From positions 33,493 through 97,492 of the forward strand of contig JTDE01000697.1 of assembly GCA_014338405.1 (NCBI GenBank): a stretch of 64,000 bases of DNA, given 5' to 3'. The position numbers were made by a program, and so were the translations under genes. The notes under the pieces are model-generated. The model was given only the letters and a program-made list of their open reading frames with translations, was not told where the DNA came from and made no database searches. Below, in pieces: positions 1 to 13,900 of this stretch (positions are counted from its first letter, which is position 1; every line of letters starts with the position of its first letter). This DNA comes from Paragonimus skrjabini miyazakii. Lineage: Eukaryota > Platyhelminthes > Trematoda > Plagiorchiida > Troglotrematidae.

Positions 1-175
1 CCACTGATTGACTATCCACCCTACCCCCCTAACTGTTCGATATAAAAGAAACCGTTTCATGTTATTGTAAATTTGGTACTGATGAGTCAATACGAAATGC
101 TTGCATCTACCAGTTTTCGTTTTCTGACTGTTTTGTTCAAACTTCTGAAGGGAATGAACTGTTTCAAATCAGAAC
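1..175 (+). mobile_element. Penelope-like terminal repeat fragment with hammerhead
   Basis: This stretch resembles 31485-31617 over roughly 130 bases, including the flanks of the ribozyme (for example the shared CTACCAGTTTTCG just after the core). At 31 kb the same sequence lies directly downstream of a Penelope-like reading frame, so I infer that this is the terminal (pLTR-type) region of the same family, cut by the window edge. It contains the hammerhead at 74-112. A SINE begins at about 188. The protein-coding part, if present, would lie before position 1. Confidence 0.6.
74..112 (+). ncRNA. Hammerhead ribozyme, intact core (Penelope type)
   Basis: Helix I is TGGTA (74-78) with TACCA (108-112), 5 perfect pairs and helix I open, so the fold is a type I hammerhead. 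CTGATGA is at 79-85. The helix II region is 8 nt at 86-93, GT/AC closing a CAAT loop. GAAA is at 94-97. Helix III is TGC/GCA around TT at 98-105, and the 8 nt nearly form a palindrome, so two molecules may pair better than one. The cleavage triplet is ATC, with the cut expected after C107. All invariant core bases are present. Short helices II and III are known from Penelope-like element hammerheads. Activity is inferred, not shown. Confidence 0.82.
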
Positions 176-187
176 ATTACTCAAAAA

Positions 188-472
188 CGAATGTGGTTGA
201 GTGTTCGCATATGATAATTCGGGCGTGCCCATTGTGATGTCAATGACGTAGTGGTCAACACGGTCGCCTGGAGAAAGCGTTGCCAGAATTCTAGTCCCCG
301 CCTTGGAAAGAATGTGCACTACTAACCAGCTCTCATAGGAGAGAAACTCGAGTCCAGTGCTTCTTCTCAAAAGGGATCGACTACAAAATCTTTAGGAACA
401 TAATAGCTGTGATTAACTATGGGTGATGTTCAATTTCTATGAAGACTAAAATCCCTTACTACTCACCAGTAA
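188..472 (+). mobile_element. tRNA-derived SINE with hammerhead, decayed copy
   Basis: About 285 bp alignable along its full length with the copies at 45950-46230 and 61214-61500. Order: a 5' leader containing GTGGTTGAGTGTTCG, a tRNA-like head (A-box-like at about 248-258, B-box-like about 45 nt later), a hammerhead relic, then a tail with TGATTAACTATGGGTG. The element follows the Penelope-type fragment at 1-175 with almost no spacer. No coding capacity; mobilisation would depend on another element's reverse transcriptase. Confidence 0.75.
316..360 (+). ncRNA. Hammerhead ribozyme relic in SINE
   Basis: Helix I GCACTA (316-321) faces CAGTGC (355-360), 5 of 6 pairs. GAAA (343-346), the palindrome CTCGAG (347-352) and the cleavage TC (353-354) are kept. 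The CTGATGA strand reads CTAACCA (322-328), which should abolish catalysis. Confidence 0.75.
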
Positions 473-979
473 TACCGAATCTAGTATATGTTATGCGAGA
501 ATCATGGATTGTATACTCGCTGTTGTTGCTTTACAAAGAATATGTCCTCACAAATAATGCATGCAACATTTTTTCACAAATCGTTGTGAACCTCTTTGAA
601 CTGATAAGCCTAAACGGTTAGGTATAACAACACTTTAAAAACGTTCACATTTTCAGAGATTTCTTTAACTGTGGTTAAGTAGTGGGGTTCTTAACGTTTG
701 TACTTTAGAATTGTACTTGGATACAGAAAACCAATCTTCCGTCTTGTTGGGTTTGCGAGCTTTATGGAAACGTATGTTGTGTTTACAGTTGAATGACATA
801 ATGCATAGGTTGAATGGAATAAAACAAAACTCTTCTCCCAAAGATTTTATTAGATAAACCAGTTTACCGGATTAGATAAAGCTTATTTCACGAGTTGCTT
901 TTCATTCGTTTGAACATATTTGTCTACTCAACAAAACAACAGTATTACTAATAAGTAGTTTGGCAGAATCATGATTTTA
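473..979. other. Unassigned AT-rich sequence
   Basis: No recognisable gene, repeat or RNA. Open frames here are short and resemble chance. Confidence 0.5.
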
Positions 980-1218
980 GATGAGACCCAATTGGAAAAA
1001 GTCAGTGCTTCGGCTGGATTTAAACCAGCGACAGAAACACCATGCCACCAAATGAGACAGTGAGATGGGTGGGTAACCGAGTCCAAATGAGAAATTTACA
1101 AGCTCCCGGTGTGGCTTCGTAGCTCAACTGGTAGATCGCTTGCCGCATTGAGGCATGTTGTTTCGGTCAATGGTTCGAATCCAGCCGAAGCCCCGACTTT
1201 CTACAACTGGGTCTCATC
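980..1218. repeat. Palindromic repeat with tRNA-like arms, copy 1
   Basis: The ends are inverted repeats: GATGAGACCCA at 980-990 and TGGGTCTCATC at 1208-1218, with similarity continuing inward for about 50 bp into GCTTCGGCTGGATT on the left and its complement on the right. The right arm, 1113-1192, looks like a tRNA: a perfect 7-bp acceptor stem GGCTTCG/CGAAGCC, a good A box TAGCTCAACTGG (1120-1131) and a perfect B box GGTTCGAATCC (1172-1182). The left arm is the same sequence facing the other way. The same architecture occurs at 42688-42952 and 62942-63212. It could be two tRNA-derived SINE heads joined head to head, or a MITE-like element whose terminal inverted repeats came from a tRNA. 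Confidence 0.7.
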
Positions 1219-1872
1219 TGAAAAGAACAACAACAACGGGCTGTAGATTTGATGACTGCAGCTAAAACCAGAGTACTATGCAACCTTTTATGCTTATGTA
1301 ATCAATTTTAGATTAAAATAGATGGAGACCACCAGGTATAGTTCGTTATAACAGAACCTTGATCCAGTGTTAACATTTGCTGACAAATAAATATTCGGTA
1401 TCTATGACTTGCTGCAAGTTATTAACATAGACACACAACTATCCTGTTTTAGTTCAGTCTTGTATTCAAGTAACTCCTTATCCATGTGAAAACCATCCTC
1501 GCCGGCAATCAATCTTCTAATCTAGTGCCTTCACGAATAATGACTGTACGGCTAGTGAACAAGCTAATGGGTGTCCCAACAACTTTTATTTCGACTTTGC
1601 TATCGTTTATTTACACTTTGAAGAAGAGAACGGAAATTCAGCTTATTGCTGATACACTAATCAAATGTATCTGGGATTACGTCTCTACGTTTTGCTAAAA
1701 ACTCCATCTGTGAGGTCACCAACTGAAGTTAACAGGGTAATTACTGTGTCGCTTGTCAAGGTGAACAGACAAATTTAGCGTATGTCACAGAGAAATGCCA
1801 GTTACAAAGTCTGTGACGCACTAGTAAATTCGGTTGTCTAATTTTAGGCAGAATTCAATTATCATTCCTGTC
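1219..1872. other. Unassigned sequence
   Basis: A 70-codon frame at 1486-1698 has no recognisable domain and I do not call it. Nothing else is seen. Confidence 0.5.
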
Positions 1873-1975
1873 ACAGGTATGTACTACTTATGAGTATTGT
1901 TGAGGTCAGACTTTAAGTCTGGTGTTTATTTTCAAAAGTGGCTGTCTAAAAGGTCTACCTGAATGCAGAAGCAGG
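1873..1975 (+). mobile_element. SINE fragment with hammerhead relic
   Basis: Aligns with the ribozyme and early tail of the SINE: the relic spans about 1881-1925 (GTACTA, CTTATGA, then CTTTAAG-TC in place of CTCGAG-TC), followed by the tail segment ending CTACCTGAATGCAGAAG. Strongly diverged, so an old copy. Confidence 0.55.
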
Positions 1976-4900
1976 AACCACCGATAGTAGCCAGGTTCTA
2001 CGCTACACATCAAAAAAATAAGATGGCTGAGTAGGAATTTCATGTGTTACTTCAACGTGTAGCTATCGAATGCTTGTACGTGAGGTAACATTGGACAACA
2101 CAATCATAAGTATAATAATCAGCGTGTTAGGCATACTTCATGATTAAAATAATCCGCGGACACGGGAGTTTTATCGTTAATTAAATTCGATGGCTACGGG
2201 CATGAGAACTTCACAGAACGCATGACTGCCGTGCCTGGTGATGAGTTTTGTACTGGAATTAGCCGAATTATTATACCATAGTTCCAGTTGGCGGTTACAC
2301 ACTTACAAGTAAGCAGAAAACAGAGAACCCGGTGGTTAAAATGCGCCGCCAACTGTTGTGGTGTGATTATGTGGGACAGAAGTTGGGAATTAAATTCGGC
2401 CAATTGCAACATGACTGTCGGTTTGACTTGACGGAATAAATTAGTCGAAAACATCGCATCTGTATTACATTTACGATTCATGATGGTTTCATTATGCCAT
2501 CTGTAGAAGTTTTGGTTTCTGGACATGTTTAATATTGCTTACTTGCATCCAAATAATCGAGTTGTGAAATCCGTTGTGATTTCATATGCAGAAACTCTGG
2601 GAGTTGTTTTGTACTACATAAGTACTTAATACAAATTTACATCATGAGGACAAAAAATAATGTTCAAACATTACAAGAGTATGTTAAGAGGTTGGTGTGA
2701 CAGTTTCAATTACATGACAAGGAATTTCACTCCATAAGCGCGTCCTGCTGAAGCAAAGCCGAAGAAGAACGTTTGAGTATCTTCTTCTTGGTCGGTTTCA
2801 ACATTTAGAGTTGCATTCAATAAATTATCGTTAAGCTGGGTGTTTAAGATTCTGCTGATCATGCATGTGGAATTTTCGATGCAGGGTGAAGCTGTCGGTC
2901 CATATTAAAACAGTGTACAATGTTAACACTTATAAAAATGCTCCGCCTTTTATTTTGAGAATTTTAGTTCGTTATAATAGAGTAAGTATTATTGCAATCA
3001 CAGATAACTGGGTAGCTGAAATGAGAAGCAAAGTAAGTCTAAAAGAAACGATCAAGACAGTAAGCGGTAGCAAGAACTATTCCAGAACGAGATAAGCGCA
3101 CTTTATAATTGACAGAAACTTTCTACTATTGTAAATTATTCAAGCTAAGTGTACGTTTGTGTATGTGCTTCTGCCACTCGCAACCAACAAACAATTTCGG
3201 CACATTTAGCCAGATATCTATTTTTAAGTAAACCATTCTTTATGAGCGATATTCCTGGTTTCATGTACTAAAATGTACGCACCACCAGTTTGGTTAATGG
3301 TGGTTAATTGAAATAGGTGAAATATTCGCATCCTAGAATATGCATTATTGGTGGTGTGCTCAATAACTGCAAGATGATCGATCAAATTTGAAGTAGAATC
3401 ATAGAGACCATCTTTGCCAAACTAAAATTTTAACACATGAATTAGGATACCTTTTTCAGTTCAATAATCGATTGAGCTAACTCATGCTCAACGTGTAAAA
3501 TTTTGCAGGCACATTTTGAAATCAGGCAGATCAATCGGAATTCACGTGTGTAGCAGCAAGATATGGTTGACTGTTGATAGTCAGGTCACACGCACATTAA
3601 TGGTGAGGACACGTAATCAGCGAAGCATTAGGTGATAGCTCGATCATGGGTCAACCTTCTGTTGTAAGCACATGGGTAAGTAATACTCTCGTAGGAAATT
3701 TACAATGAGCTGTGGAGTTTTAAGAAAGGTTTTTTGTTAACCTGGAACCACATCCATGAGTTCATCCACAGTTTTCATCTGACAGGCTGAAAATATCAAT
3801 CTTTTGTTGCGCATTAACCTAGTGAAAACACCTTCGGATAGCAGGTGTTTCAGCACTCATTGCAGATGGTCCCTTCAATTGGATAACACTTATTGTTCAG
3901 CAAACTAACATACATTCAACAATAAATGTGAGAGTTCAATAACTGATAATTCAATATTTGCTAGCCGTCAACAAATTGTTTTGCATTCGGATTAATTCTA
4001 AAGGAGCGCAGTACGTTTCAAATTGTGTAGGGCGGTAATCTGTCGACTGACTAATTCACTTTAATGGATATATTAAAGAATTTCAAAATGATAACTTTTT
4101 AACTAGCTGTTCGGCAGAATCCGTAATTCATTGCTTTTTTAAGACAACTATAATCATCGTACTATGGAAAACTGATCTGTCACTTCTTCACCAAATAAGA
4201 TGAATGACTCGTCAAGGGCTCTATTCGTTCACGGGAATAAACATCGTCCGACGTTTATGCACTGGTTTTCATCGCTATCGACAGCTAACACAATATTGTG
4301 CTCTGTGGGTTGTGTGCAATTCAGGTGAAAGTTTAGAAATGTAGGTTGCTTTCAAACCGAAGAAATGGTGCGGCATTTTAATACCCCTAGCGGAGTAGGT
4401 ATTACCAAACCTAAAACGTGCCGTATTCAGCTAGGACAGAGAGCGTGAGACATGATATTCGTTATGAATTAAACAGGTGACTTTCATGGGTACCATAGTA
4501 AGTTTTTTCTGAAATTGATTCCCATGGTTTACGTACTATAGGTGGAAGCCTACAAATTTGCTACTCAACGTGACATGAACAAATTAATAAAGAATTCATG
4601 GGGCTTGAGCGATTCAGAGTGCGTCGTTTCTCTGTTACGCAACTAATGGGTGACCTGTCAGACAGCTGAATCTAAACATGTGGGACAGAACGAATTTATG
4701 AATTTTACAAACATCGCCGATACTTTTTTTTCAGGTAATATTTCCTCCGTATTTTTCAAAAAGAAGCGCCAAACTCTAATTTGGCTGTCCTTAGGTCTCT
4801 TTTTTAGAACATGTTTTCACCACGCCCGACATACGAACTCCAGCCGTACAGGAAACAACCATTTTTCTTACTGTGTCATTGATCTCCCGGTAGGCATAAC

Positions 4901-7900
4901 TGATTTACCATGTCTAAACAGGCAAGCATCCGCTCTTGTAAACAATGATTCGACTGTTTGATAATCTTAACTGCTAACTGCGATCGATAACCCAATGATG
5001 AGAACATCTGAGTCAGATCAAAATCTCTGGTTTTATTCAGCCTGCTGATAAATTGTTCAGGATTTCGTTGATTTCCATTGAGCGTCACTCACAGCTGATC
5101 GCAGTTTTTCGCACTTAGGTGGACTGTTCAGCCAAATTCCTTCAGTGAGCGATTTTCAGTGTAAATGAACCAGACTCTCTACTACTGATTGGAAATGTGT
5201 AATTGTCCTACTGTGAGTATATTTTCTGTAAAGTATGGACAGGTGATAAGGACATGGTTTTTTACTTTGATGTTTAAATATGATAGGTGACTGTTTAATG
5301 AAGCATATTTAATACATTAGACAACAGCAACTTCATACTCTCTGTTCTTCTCTCGCAAACCTATGTCCTTACTAGATCCACGTTAATATCAAAGTAACAA
5401 ACAGAAATGAATATCTATTAGTTCGGTAGTTCATGCAGTTCGTCATATCAGAACTCATAAAAGCCGTGTAAGTTCAGATATCCACAGTTTCTCAGGTGTA
5501 TTAGTATGTTCCTAGGGTTTCACAGTTACCACGATACTCTCTGCAAAGTGACTGTCAGATTTCTATTGGGAATCATTATGTATGTGAAATATCAGCTGTA
5601 ACCAATTATGTTCTCTTTATCTCACAACATTTGGTTACAAGAAACTTTCCGTCTAAATTACATCTAGTTGTTCGATCGTAGGAAAATATCATTTTCTGTG
5701 CTTAAAAGATGTGTCTGCATTTTACATCATGAAATTGATCTGGAGAAACAGATTTGTCTGTTTGTGTTACTGTGCGCGCGTGTGCTCTCTCTCCTATATA
5801 CGCCTGTATATGTGGGTGTGGTTCAGGCAGTCAATTGAACAGTCAGTTAGACTTACTATCGGCTAACAGTCTGCTACATGCGAAGCAACGGTACTCTTTC
5901 GGAAAATTTGTGGTGATAGACAAGAAAAGGAATGTTTTTGGGGTTGACAAATTCGAGAGAAGATAAAATTCAGTGAACTGTCTGTTACAGAGAATGGTAA
6001 GAAGGATTAAGAGTTAGCAGACAACTCTGTGGCTTTTTCTGTCAGCGCATAAATGTAATTTACGACTATTATTAGTTTAAAATCTCAATCAACCAATCGT
6101 GTAAGTTTTTGGTTGTTCAGTGGTTGAGCATTTCTTTCGTTCCGGGTGTGTACGTACACTTAACCAGACTACAGTAGAACGTTAGTATGACAAGCAGCAG
6201 TTAATGGATTGATTTTCACAGTTGACACTTGTATGTGTTCTTTTTTTATATACCACCCTTTACACACGCGAATAAGACGGCCTATCTGTTATACGCCACA
6301 ATTATAGGAGAAAGCTGTTTTGGCAGTATGAATACCATACTCCCTAAATGTGTGTTTTGCCAGATTATCACGGATTGAAACAATTAGCCAAGGACAACTC
6401 AGTGTTCCTGACAACTTTCTTCTGCAAAATTCGCGTAAACATCTTGTACACATGTAATACTTGACGATTACTGTTGTTTATAAATCGTCTATCATCTTGT
6501 TGATCCCATTTAAGTGCGAATTTAAAATCGAGTGACTATACCAATAATGACACATTGCTCATCGCCCCCCTTACGGTTATCGTTGGGTAAAAGTTATATT
6601 TATTCAAGAAAACGGTATGAATAGAACGTTGGTTTGAAAAGAATATTGTAGTAGTCGTTTGATCATACTTCGCTGTATTTTAGCGTATGTGTTTATTGTA
6701 TATGCACAGTAACCTGAAGCTCGAACAGTTCACCATCGTCCGGCCTCTCGGTCAAGCAAGTGATGTAACTGATTGGCTTCTGTAAATAATGTACCTACCT
6801 GCGGAACAGCCAGATTTAACAGTGGTACGTACACCCCGGTCCTGAGGCACTTCATTAGTTTGATAAGTGAAACTTTTACAGGTGAGTTTAGACAATTCAC
6901 AGCATGCAACCACAGTTGAGTGAATCAAAGACAAATATCAAAATTGCACACGGTCGTCTTACCCAGCAGCCTGCAGAGGCTGTTGCCAAAATCCCACGCA
7001 CACTTCCCTCTTTTTCCATTATACTAGCCAGAAGTTTTTCCACGTATGTTCGCATGTTTGTTTAGTCATATTTGGACCTGAACCACTTACTCTGGCAATC
7101 GATCTGAAGACGTTGAGGTGTACCATACAATAAAATAAATGGACTTTTACCCTCAATATACCAGGTTAACACACCTTGTTTGTTCAGGAGCATACAGAGA
7201 TTACACTGTATTTGAATACTAGCATATCAAAAACAGGATACGTCTCCTTACGTGACGGAACAGAATCACAAAAGTGTTGCTAACTTCTACCCAAGCAACG
7301 GCTTCGCCACTGAATTGCATGGAGTATAGGGACGTGAGATAGTTGTTGTTATCAGATCCTCCATTTTGATATATACTCACTTTAGAATCTGCTCACCTAT
7401 CGGTATAGACAGAGACCGACCAACCATCCCTATGCAGTGCTCTCTGTAACTATGTAAAAGGTTATGAATTACTAGCGATGTCGCTTGATTATTCTGGCGT
7501 TGATGGTTCCCAAGTAAGTACTGATCGCTGTTGATGTCGGACTTTTGAGAAGTTTTAAACGTTTCCAGTTGGTCACAACAAACAGAACATGACCAACGTT
7601 AGGAGCTGATCGCATTACTCAACTTTTCAACAACTCCGAGTGGATTTTCTCAGAAGTGCAGTAATTGAAATTTTGACTATAACACTCCTGAAGTTGAGTA
7701 CTGAAACTCGCTTATAACGTTGTGTTCTTAATCCATCTTTCAAAAACTTTAATCACCGCACCCAAACTGTCTGAATTCACTCTTACAAAATTTGATACAG
7801 ATATGTGAGAACAGAACTGAGTCCTGCTGTTGGATAAAGCATGTACGACTTCCTACTCATTTACTCAACGACTACTCAGTTTCAGTGATCCTTACTAACC

Positions 7901-10900
7901 AATCCAACTTCATTTAGTAAACTAAGCTGTAGGTCTGGTAAAGTATTATTTGAGAGGAATGCATTCATCTGAATAAAAATCACTCGAATTTGTCAGAAAT
8001 TTAAAAACGCACGATCACAATTTGAAAACACTTTGAGATGATCCTAGGTTTCAACAAATCTCCACTTGAACTTTTTGAATGAGAGTACTTGACTTGCGAT
8101 TCACGCATTCACTACAGCTGTAAACTGGGGGCTAAGCTGCTTCTACAGTAATCCAGTTGAACTTATCACGTCTGTCCATTCCACCTTCACCTCTAATGAG
8201 TAGCAAGCTCAAGTGTAAGTAGCGTTCAAAATGTATCAATCAGATCCTTAACCAATTTTAGTATAGCGCAACAACTTAAGAATAAATACCTTTTAATATT
8301 AGCAAATTATTTGCTATTAGTAAATATCATTTATACATTCAGTTCCCTGTTATTCTGATTTTGTAATTCTCATCTCGTAAATATGGTTTCTGTAGAAAAT
8401 GGGCAAACATTTCTCAGATACACTGTGCGTGCGCTAGAAGACCGAAGTAGTTGGTTCCAGCAGAAAAATTTACGAAAATGGTTTCGTCCTCTTTTGGTTT
8501 CATACTGCGTCGAATTTAAAGAGCGCTGAATACAAACGGTTACAACATATATCTCTTTCTCGATGGCTTGCTAGCTGGTGCGTTCAGACCAGATTGTTTT
8601 TGTAGCCTGGCATTGTTGAATTAAAGTATTTTGTAACAAATCAAACGTTCTGTTCCACTAACTCAAAGATGAGTAAATGTTTGTCTTTCGTTAAAGTGGT
8701 CCGTTCTGTAGAGTTCATTTCTAGTTCAAAGTAGTCGGATCAAACGAACGTAAGAATGAGTTACAAACCATCAGTGTAACGACAGCACTCACGAACAAAA
8801 AGACACCATATTCATGCTGATGTGTCAGTATGCATAAGATGTTAGGTAAAACATTCAAGAAAGTTTAATGGCTGCCCACAATATCAAACCGATGTGTTTG
8901 TACAATCATGAATACTGATAAAAACTCGGCTAATTATTTGAAATGCAAAAATCTTTCAAAATTAATGAACAGTATTAAATTATGACAAATGCAATTTTAA
9001 AAAATCGGCAATGACAAACAAGCGAATTTGCGTTTGATAACATGGTCACATATGTGATTAAAAATGTTTTGCTCATTGATTAATATGGTGATTTTTTAGA
9101 ATGGCATTTATCGAGTCCCAAGATAAATTGTCGACCTGAATTTTTTCTCACAGTGCTAGATACCAGACAATGTGACCTTGATGTAGATGAATATTTTTCT
9201 ACCGAATATTTGATTAAAATTTATATGGTCGTTATTCAATATGCTCAAACTATATCTCACTTGATCAACACAATCTATACTTCCCTGTTGTCAAAAGTCA
9301 AATTAAGTGAACGGCATTCATCACGGATCGAAATCTTTTGATCATTGTCACACACTTGTATCTAAATACCACATAGAATTATGAAATAATTGAGGGAGAT
9401 TGGATCGATTTTCCTTCAGAGATTACGGTTATTTGCAAGTTATAAAATGAATACCACTGCGAAACAACAATCGGTTAACAAACAGGGGTAAGTAGTTACT
9501 GAATAGTTTTCCAAACTTTCCGGATAATTAACCAGGTCAGTACCGATTATTTTCTCGGGAACTATGTATTTTCTCAAAAACATTTTCAAATTAAATCACA
9601 GTAATAACATTTCTGGTTTTCTTTTCCTTCGAGCAAAACGTTTAAATTATCGAACAAGCTTCAGTGCTAAGTGACCTGTTGATTTTGGTATATTTACATG
9701 ATATTCGCCTTCCCAGTTGCATATCATTATATCTTTCAACTAATGTATAAAATGTGGGCAGCAGTTTTGTGTCCATTTAAGTATATTTTGTCGATTATTC
9801 GCTCATAGTGATGTTGTACTCGAGCCAATCGATCACTATCATGAGGAATTTTTTTTAAATTTGCGAAGAAGCTTGATGACAAAGTGTTTCGGTAACCCCA
9901 TACGGTCATTAATCATGTTTTCCACGTTGACGTGTACAAAAAACACAGCAGTTTTGTCTTCGACGTTGGCATTATTTTTGTACTCAAGTCAGTGGTCATG
10001 ACCTCGATACTCAGAGCGTTTTACGCGCAAGAACCTCTGGTCTGCGGAGAGTAGTATATTACACATTTATCTTGATCGCTGACAAGAGTACACGGTCGTA
10101 GTTGTTGCTAGATAGCTAGAGGTTGAAGCAACAGACTTGGTGATCGCTTTGTACTTTGTGGAACGGGTGCATTTCGTCAAAATCTGATTCATGCTATGTC
10201 TTAAGAGAACAATCAATGATGTGGAAAAGTTTGACAGGTTGATAGTACCTATGTGCCGGCTTACACGATGAGGCTTGGAGAGAGGCCGGGTCCGTACTCC
10301 TTACTCCGGTGACTTCATTCAATTTTTTTCAATACATGCCAGCATCAGTCGATTCAAACAGGCATTTCTACGGCTTGTCTTTAGAAATAGATTTTCTTCC
10401 CAAAGCTGAGATAGGCCATTCAACTAAACTAGAATTTGCTTCATTACGTTCTTACGTAAGTATCACTGCTCGGCTAAATTTGTATTCCGCTCTACTAGTT
10501 TCTTAGGTCAACCGTAATAATATAAGTGTGCTGGTAAGCAAACGGGCAGTACTTTGTTTCCTCGTTGATCACAACTAGTAACTACTAACAGTCGTCATAA
10601 ATAGACTGACTTCCTATATCGATCGTTTTAAAAACTATGCGCTACCCTTGCATTTTCTCTCTTTGCAAAATATACACAACTTAACGTTCGATAGCCATCG
10701 AATGTCTGTAATACTACAAATGTCCGGATTGTAAATCCACACACTTTATCAAGAAGGCGAAGAATCTCTACTCGCACTTACCTCAACGTCAGCTGCGGTA
10801 TGAAGAGTAACCCACAATGAGCGCGACAGAAGATTGTGCTCAAAATCAGAGGTAGTTCATACTATTTGATATTTCTCTTGATAGATATCCAGTCAATTCA

Positions 10901-13900
10901 CTTTGGTAGAAATATGTAAGGACGCTTTCAGTCGGACTTTTCTCAGCCGGCCACGATTATGAATTGACAGTCAGGTGCACTCACAGTTACTTGGACTTCC
11001 AATTGTCGATCAGATGGATATCTGTAAAAATCAACAGAAACAACTGAAAATACGAACTTTTGGATACTTATTAGTAAATTATATTTCGTCTTGTTTTTAC
11101 GGAGTGAAGTATTGAGTCCACAGCACAGAGATTGAAAACCATGCAGGTTACATTCGATGTTAAAGTGGGTTTGTGTTTGGTTGCTGGGGCCTAGTTCAGA
11201 CGAGCAGGCTGCGATTACAACCAATGGGTGTGACGTCCACGAGTAACATGTTTTCGGTAAATGTGATGTAATGACTCAACTGGCTGTGACCAAAAAGCAG
11301 GCTTCAGTTACTCTGTGGTTGTCGTCGTTCGAAGTGAAGCGGTCAAATACTGGGCTACAATCGTGGATTTCCTCACGACTTGAATTGGGACAATGTCACG
11401 TAAGGTAGATCAGACGGTTTACTAGTCAAAATATTGAGCAGTCAGAGGGCCACCTTAGTTTATGTGGCTAGGGGATTCTGAATGCTGCCTCCGATATGAG
11501 ATTAACATTGTCGACCGACTGGCCATACACAGCTCGTTTGGTGGAATGCTGCTCAGCTTGTGAATTGACAAGTCCTGTCTGTTCATAAAGACAGTTTTCT
11601 AGTTTTCGAGCCAGTATAGAGTGCAGACTTCCATCTGATGGAGTCATCACTTGGGTGAACTGAACTGTATCAGAGTTCCTCACATCTGATCACCAAAGCG
11701 ATGACACCGTCAGAAACGGTTTAAACTGCTGCCTTGCATTGTACTTAAAATTGTGTTTAAGTTTAAATCTTCCATAAAAATGAATGCACGAGTAAACAAA
11801 CAAAAAGGAAAACAGGGCACCCGAAGTAGTTTACTCAGAACGGAGCGTTAGATCTGAAAACTGACCGTAGCGTTTGAAAGCACTCCGAGAAAAACAGTTG
11901 AGCTAGATTATTTTGAACAGATTAGTTTAAAATAGCATTGTAAATATGTTTGCAACGTCGATAAACTAAAATGTTTCTTCTGTAACTATCAGAACACTCA
12001 ACAGAATCCCTGTTGGAGAAAAAGCGACAGTGGTTGGCTCCAATGTTCCTATCTTACCAGACAAGTCGAAATGATCGTTTTCATTTAGCATAGTGGTCTT
12101 TGTTTTCAATGCGTATTGAAGGTTGCTAGATCAGTTTGAGCTAAACAGCACTTTAAATGGACTGCACACGGAGTGATGAAAACATGTTTCCGCGACTAAA
12201 AATATCCACGATTGTCGCCTCTAGTGTCCAGTTAGTGATTTCGCTTGTTATACAGCAATCGCGCTTGACCCTGACTTATGTACTATAAAGAACCGTTCCG
12301 TTTATTTATTTTGGTAGATAGCTCTAACTTACAATACAGTGCTTGTCCAGAACTTGACAGTTCTGATTAGACTCGATCTAATCGGGAATTACAAACCGGT
12401 CCCTCTGTTTGCATGACAAATGTGTTGACCGGTGCACCAGCGAACTCATGGTTTTAAGCATGATGGCATCAGGATGTTTTGCTTTCCACACACCACTGTT
12501 TCCCCAGGCTTACAGTGATAGGTTTTAAACAGTGCTTTGAAGCCAGTAATTTAGTGGTTTATTGTTTAGTTGAAACGGTTATGAAAAAGTTACATGAATC
12601 TCGCCTGGGGATTTTTACTCGAAAGACAGTAGACATTAAACACATTCGCTATATACCTGAAACTTGCATGCTTTAATAAACGCACGTTGCTTTTGCACTC
12701 TCGACGCTATATTGGACAGTATTGATTAAGTATAGGGGGGGACGCAGAAGAAGATGCTTACAGGCCACAATGTCAGAAATAGTGTAGACTGTATGAATAT
12801 AAAATGGGGTAAAGCAGGAAGGAGGTAAAATAAACTGAGTGTGTCATGACTCATAAGCGGAAAGCAAGCAGAAAACAAACGTAATTCGATAGGAGACGAC
12901 GAATTAAAAACACAGGCACAATAGATCACAAACCATTTCAACTTAATCCTGATGACCTTAATGATCGGAAGCTTGAGATAACGCTAGCAGTTTATGCATC
13001 AAATCTCTGATTAAACTCACTTATTGATTAAACCATCATGAGCTATTTCAGCAGAGTGATCGGGTTTAGAATTAACTTGATGATAAAAGCATGTGGTTTG
13101 GATATCAGATGAGTCATATGATGCTGCAACTCCAGTGAGTGGTCTCAATGAGAGTGAGACGAATAAAATGACAATTGATTGGAGAGGTTTTGAGTCAAGT
13201 AGTATTATCTGTCGTCTGACTCGTCATAATTACCTAAAGAACAAACTCAGGTAAACGAATTTTTCGGCACAAGAATGTCAATGAAACGTAAAAGCACACA
13301 TTTTAGCCCTATACGGCACTTTTGCAATCATCTAGGAAATAGTCCACAATTTCTCTTTTTACATGAGTCACTCTAGTTATCTGACTATTAAAAACACTTT
13401 TTAGAAAAATACTCTCTCAATTAACCGGTTTAACACCGCCAGCTTTATACTAGCTACCTCCATAATTGGAGCAAAGTCAAGAGACATATTGCGACCTCCG
13501 ATCTTTAGTGGATATTGCAAGCGGTGGGTACCAAGCCCTGTCTCGTAAAAATTATTTTGTGCGCGGTAGTTCAAGTTGTATTATTTTACCTTGTTGTTTG
13601 TTGCAAACCGTCAGAATCCTTAAGAAACCTTCCCTGTCTGTAACGTCATTTACTAGCAGTTATGGTTGCTTATCTTCGACAAACAGTTGTACCCCAAAAT
13701 TTGTAAGTTGTGACTTTTTAAAGATAAATCATACGGAAAATATCGGGAATACAATGAAACTGGTAATTGAGCTGTTTGAGCTATATATTGCATCGACAAC
13801 ATCTGTATTAAAACGTTGGTCTTTCCGATACTGTATTGACCACTGAGAAAAGCCATACTGGTTAAGTGTGGTCGATTCTGCGGAAGGGTTTGTGGAAGTT

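Noticed and set aside
1113..1192. Functional tRNA gene
   Set aside because: Acceptor stem and A/B boxes are good, but the T stem pairs only partly, position 33 is C, the variable region is too long, and the unit is part of a dispersed inverted repeat.
13466..13846. 126-codon frame
   Set aside because: Low-complexity serine and cysteine content, no motif, overlapped by an opposite-strand frame of similar quality.
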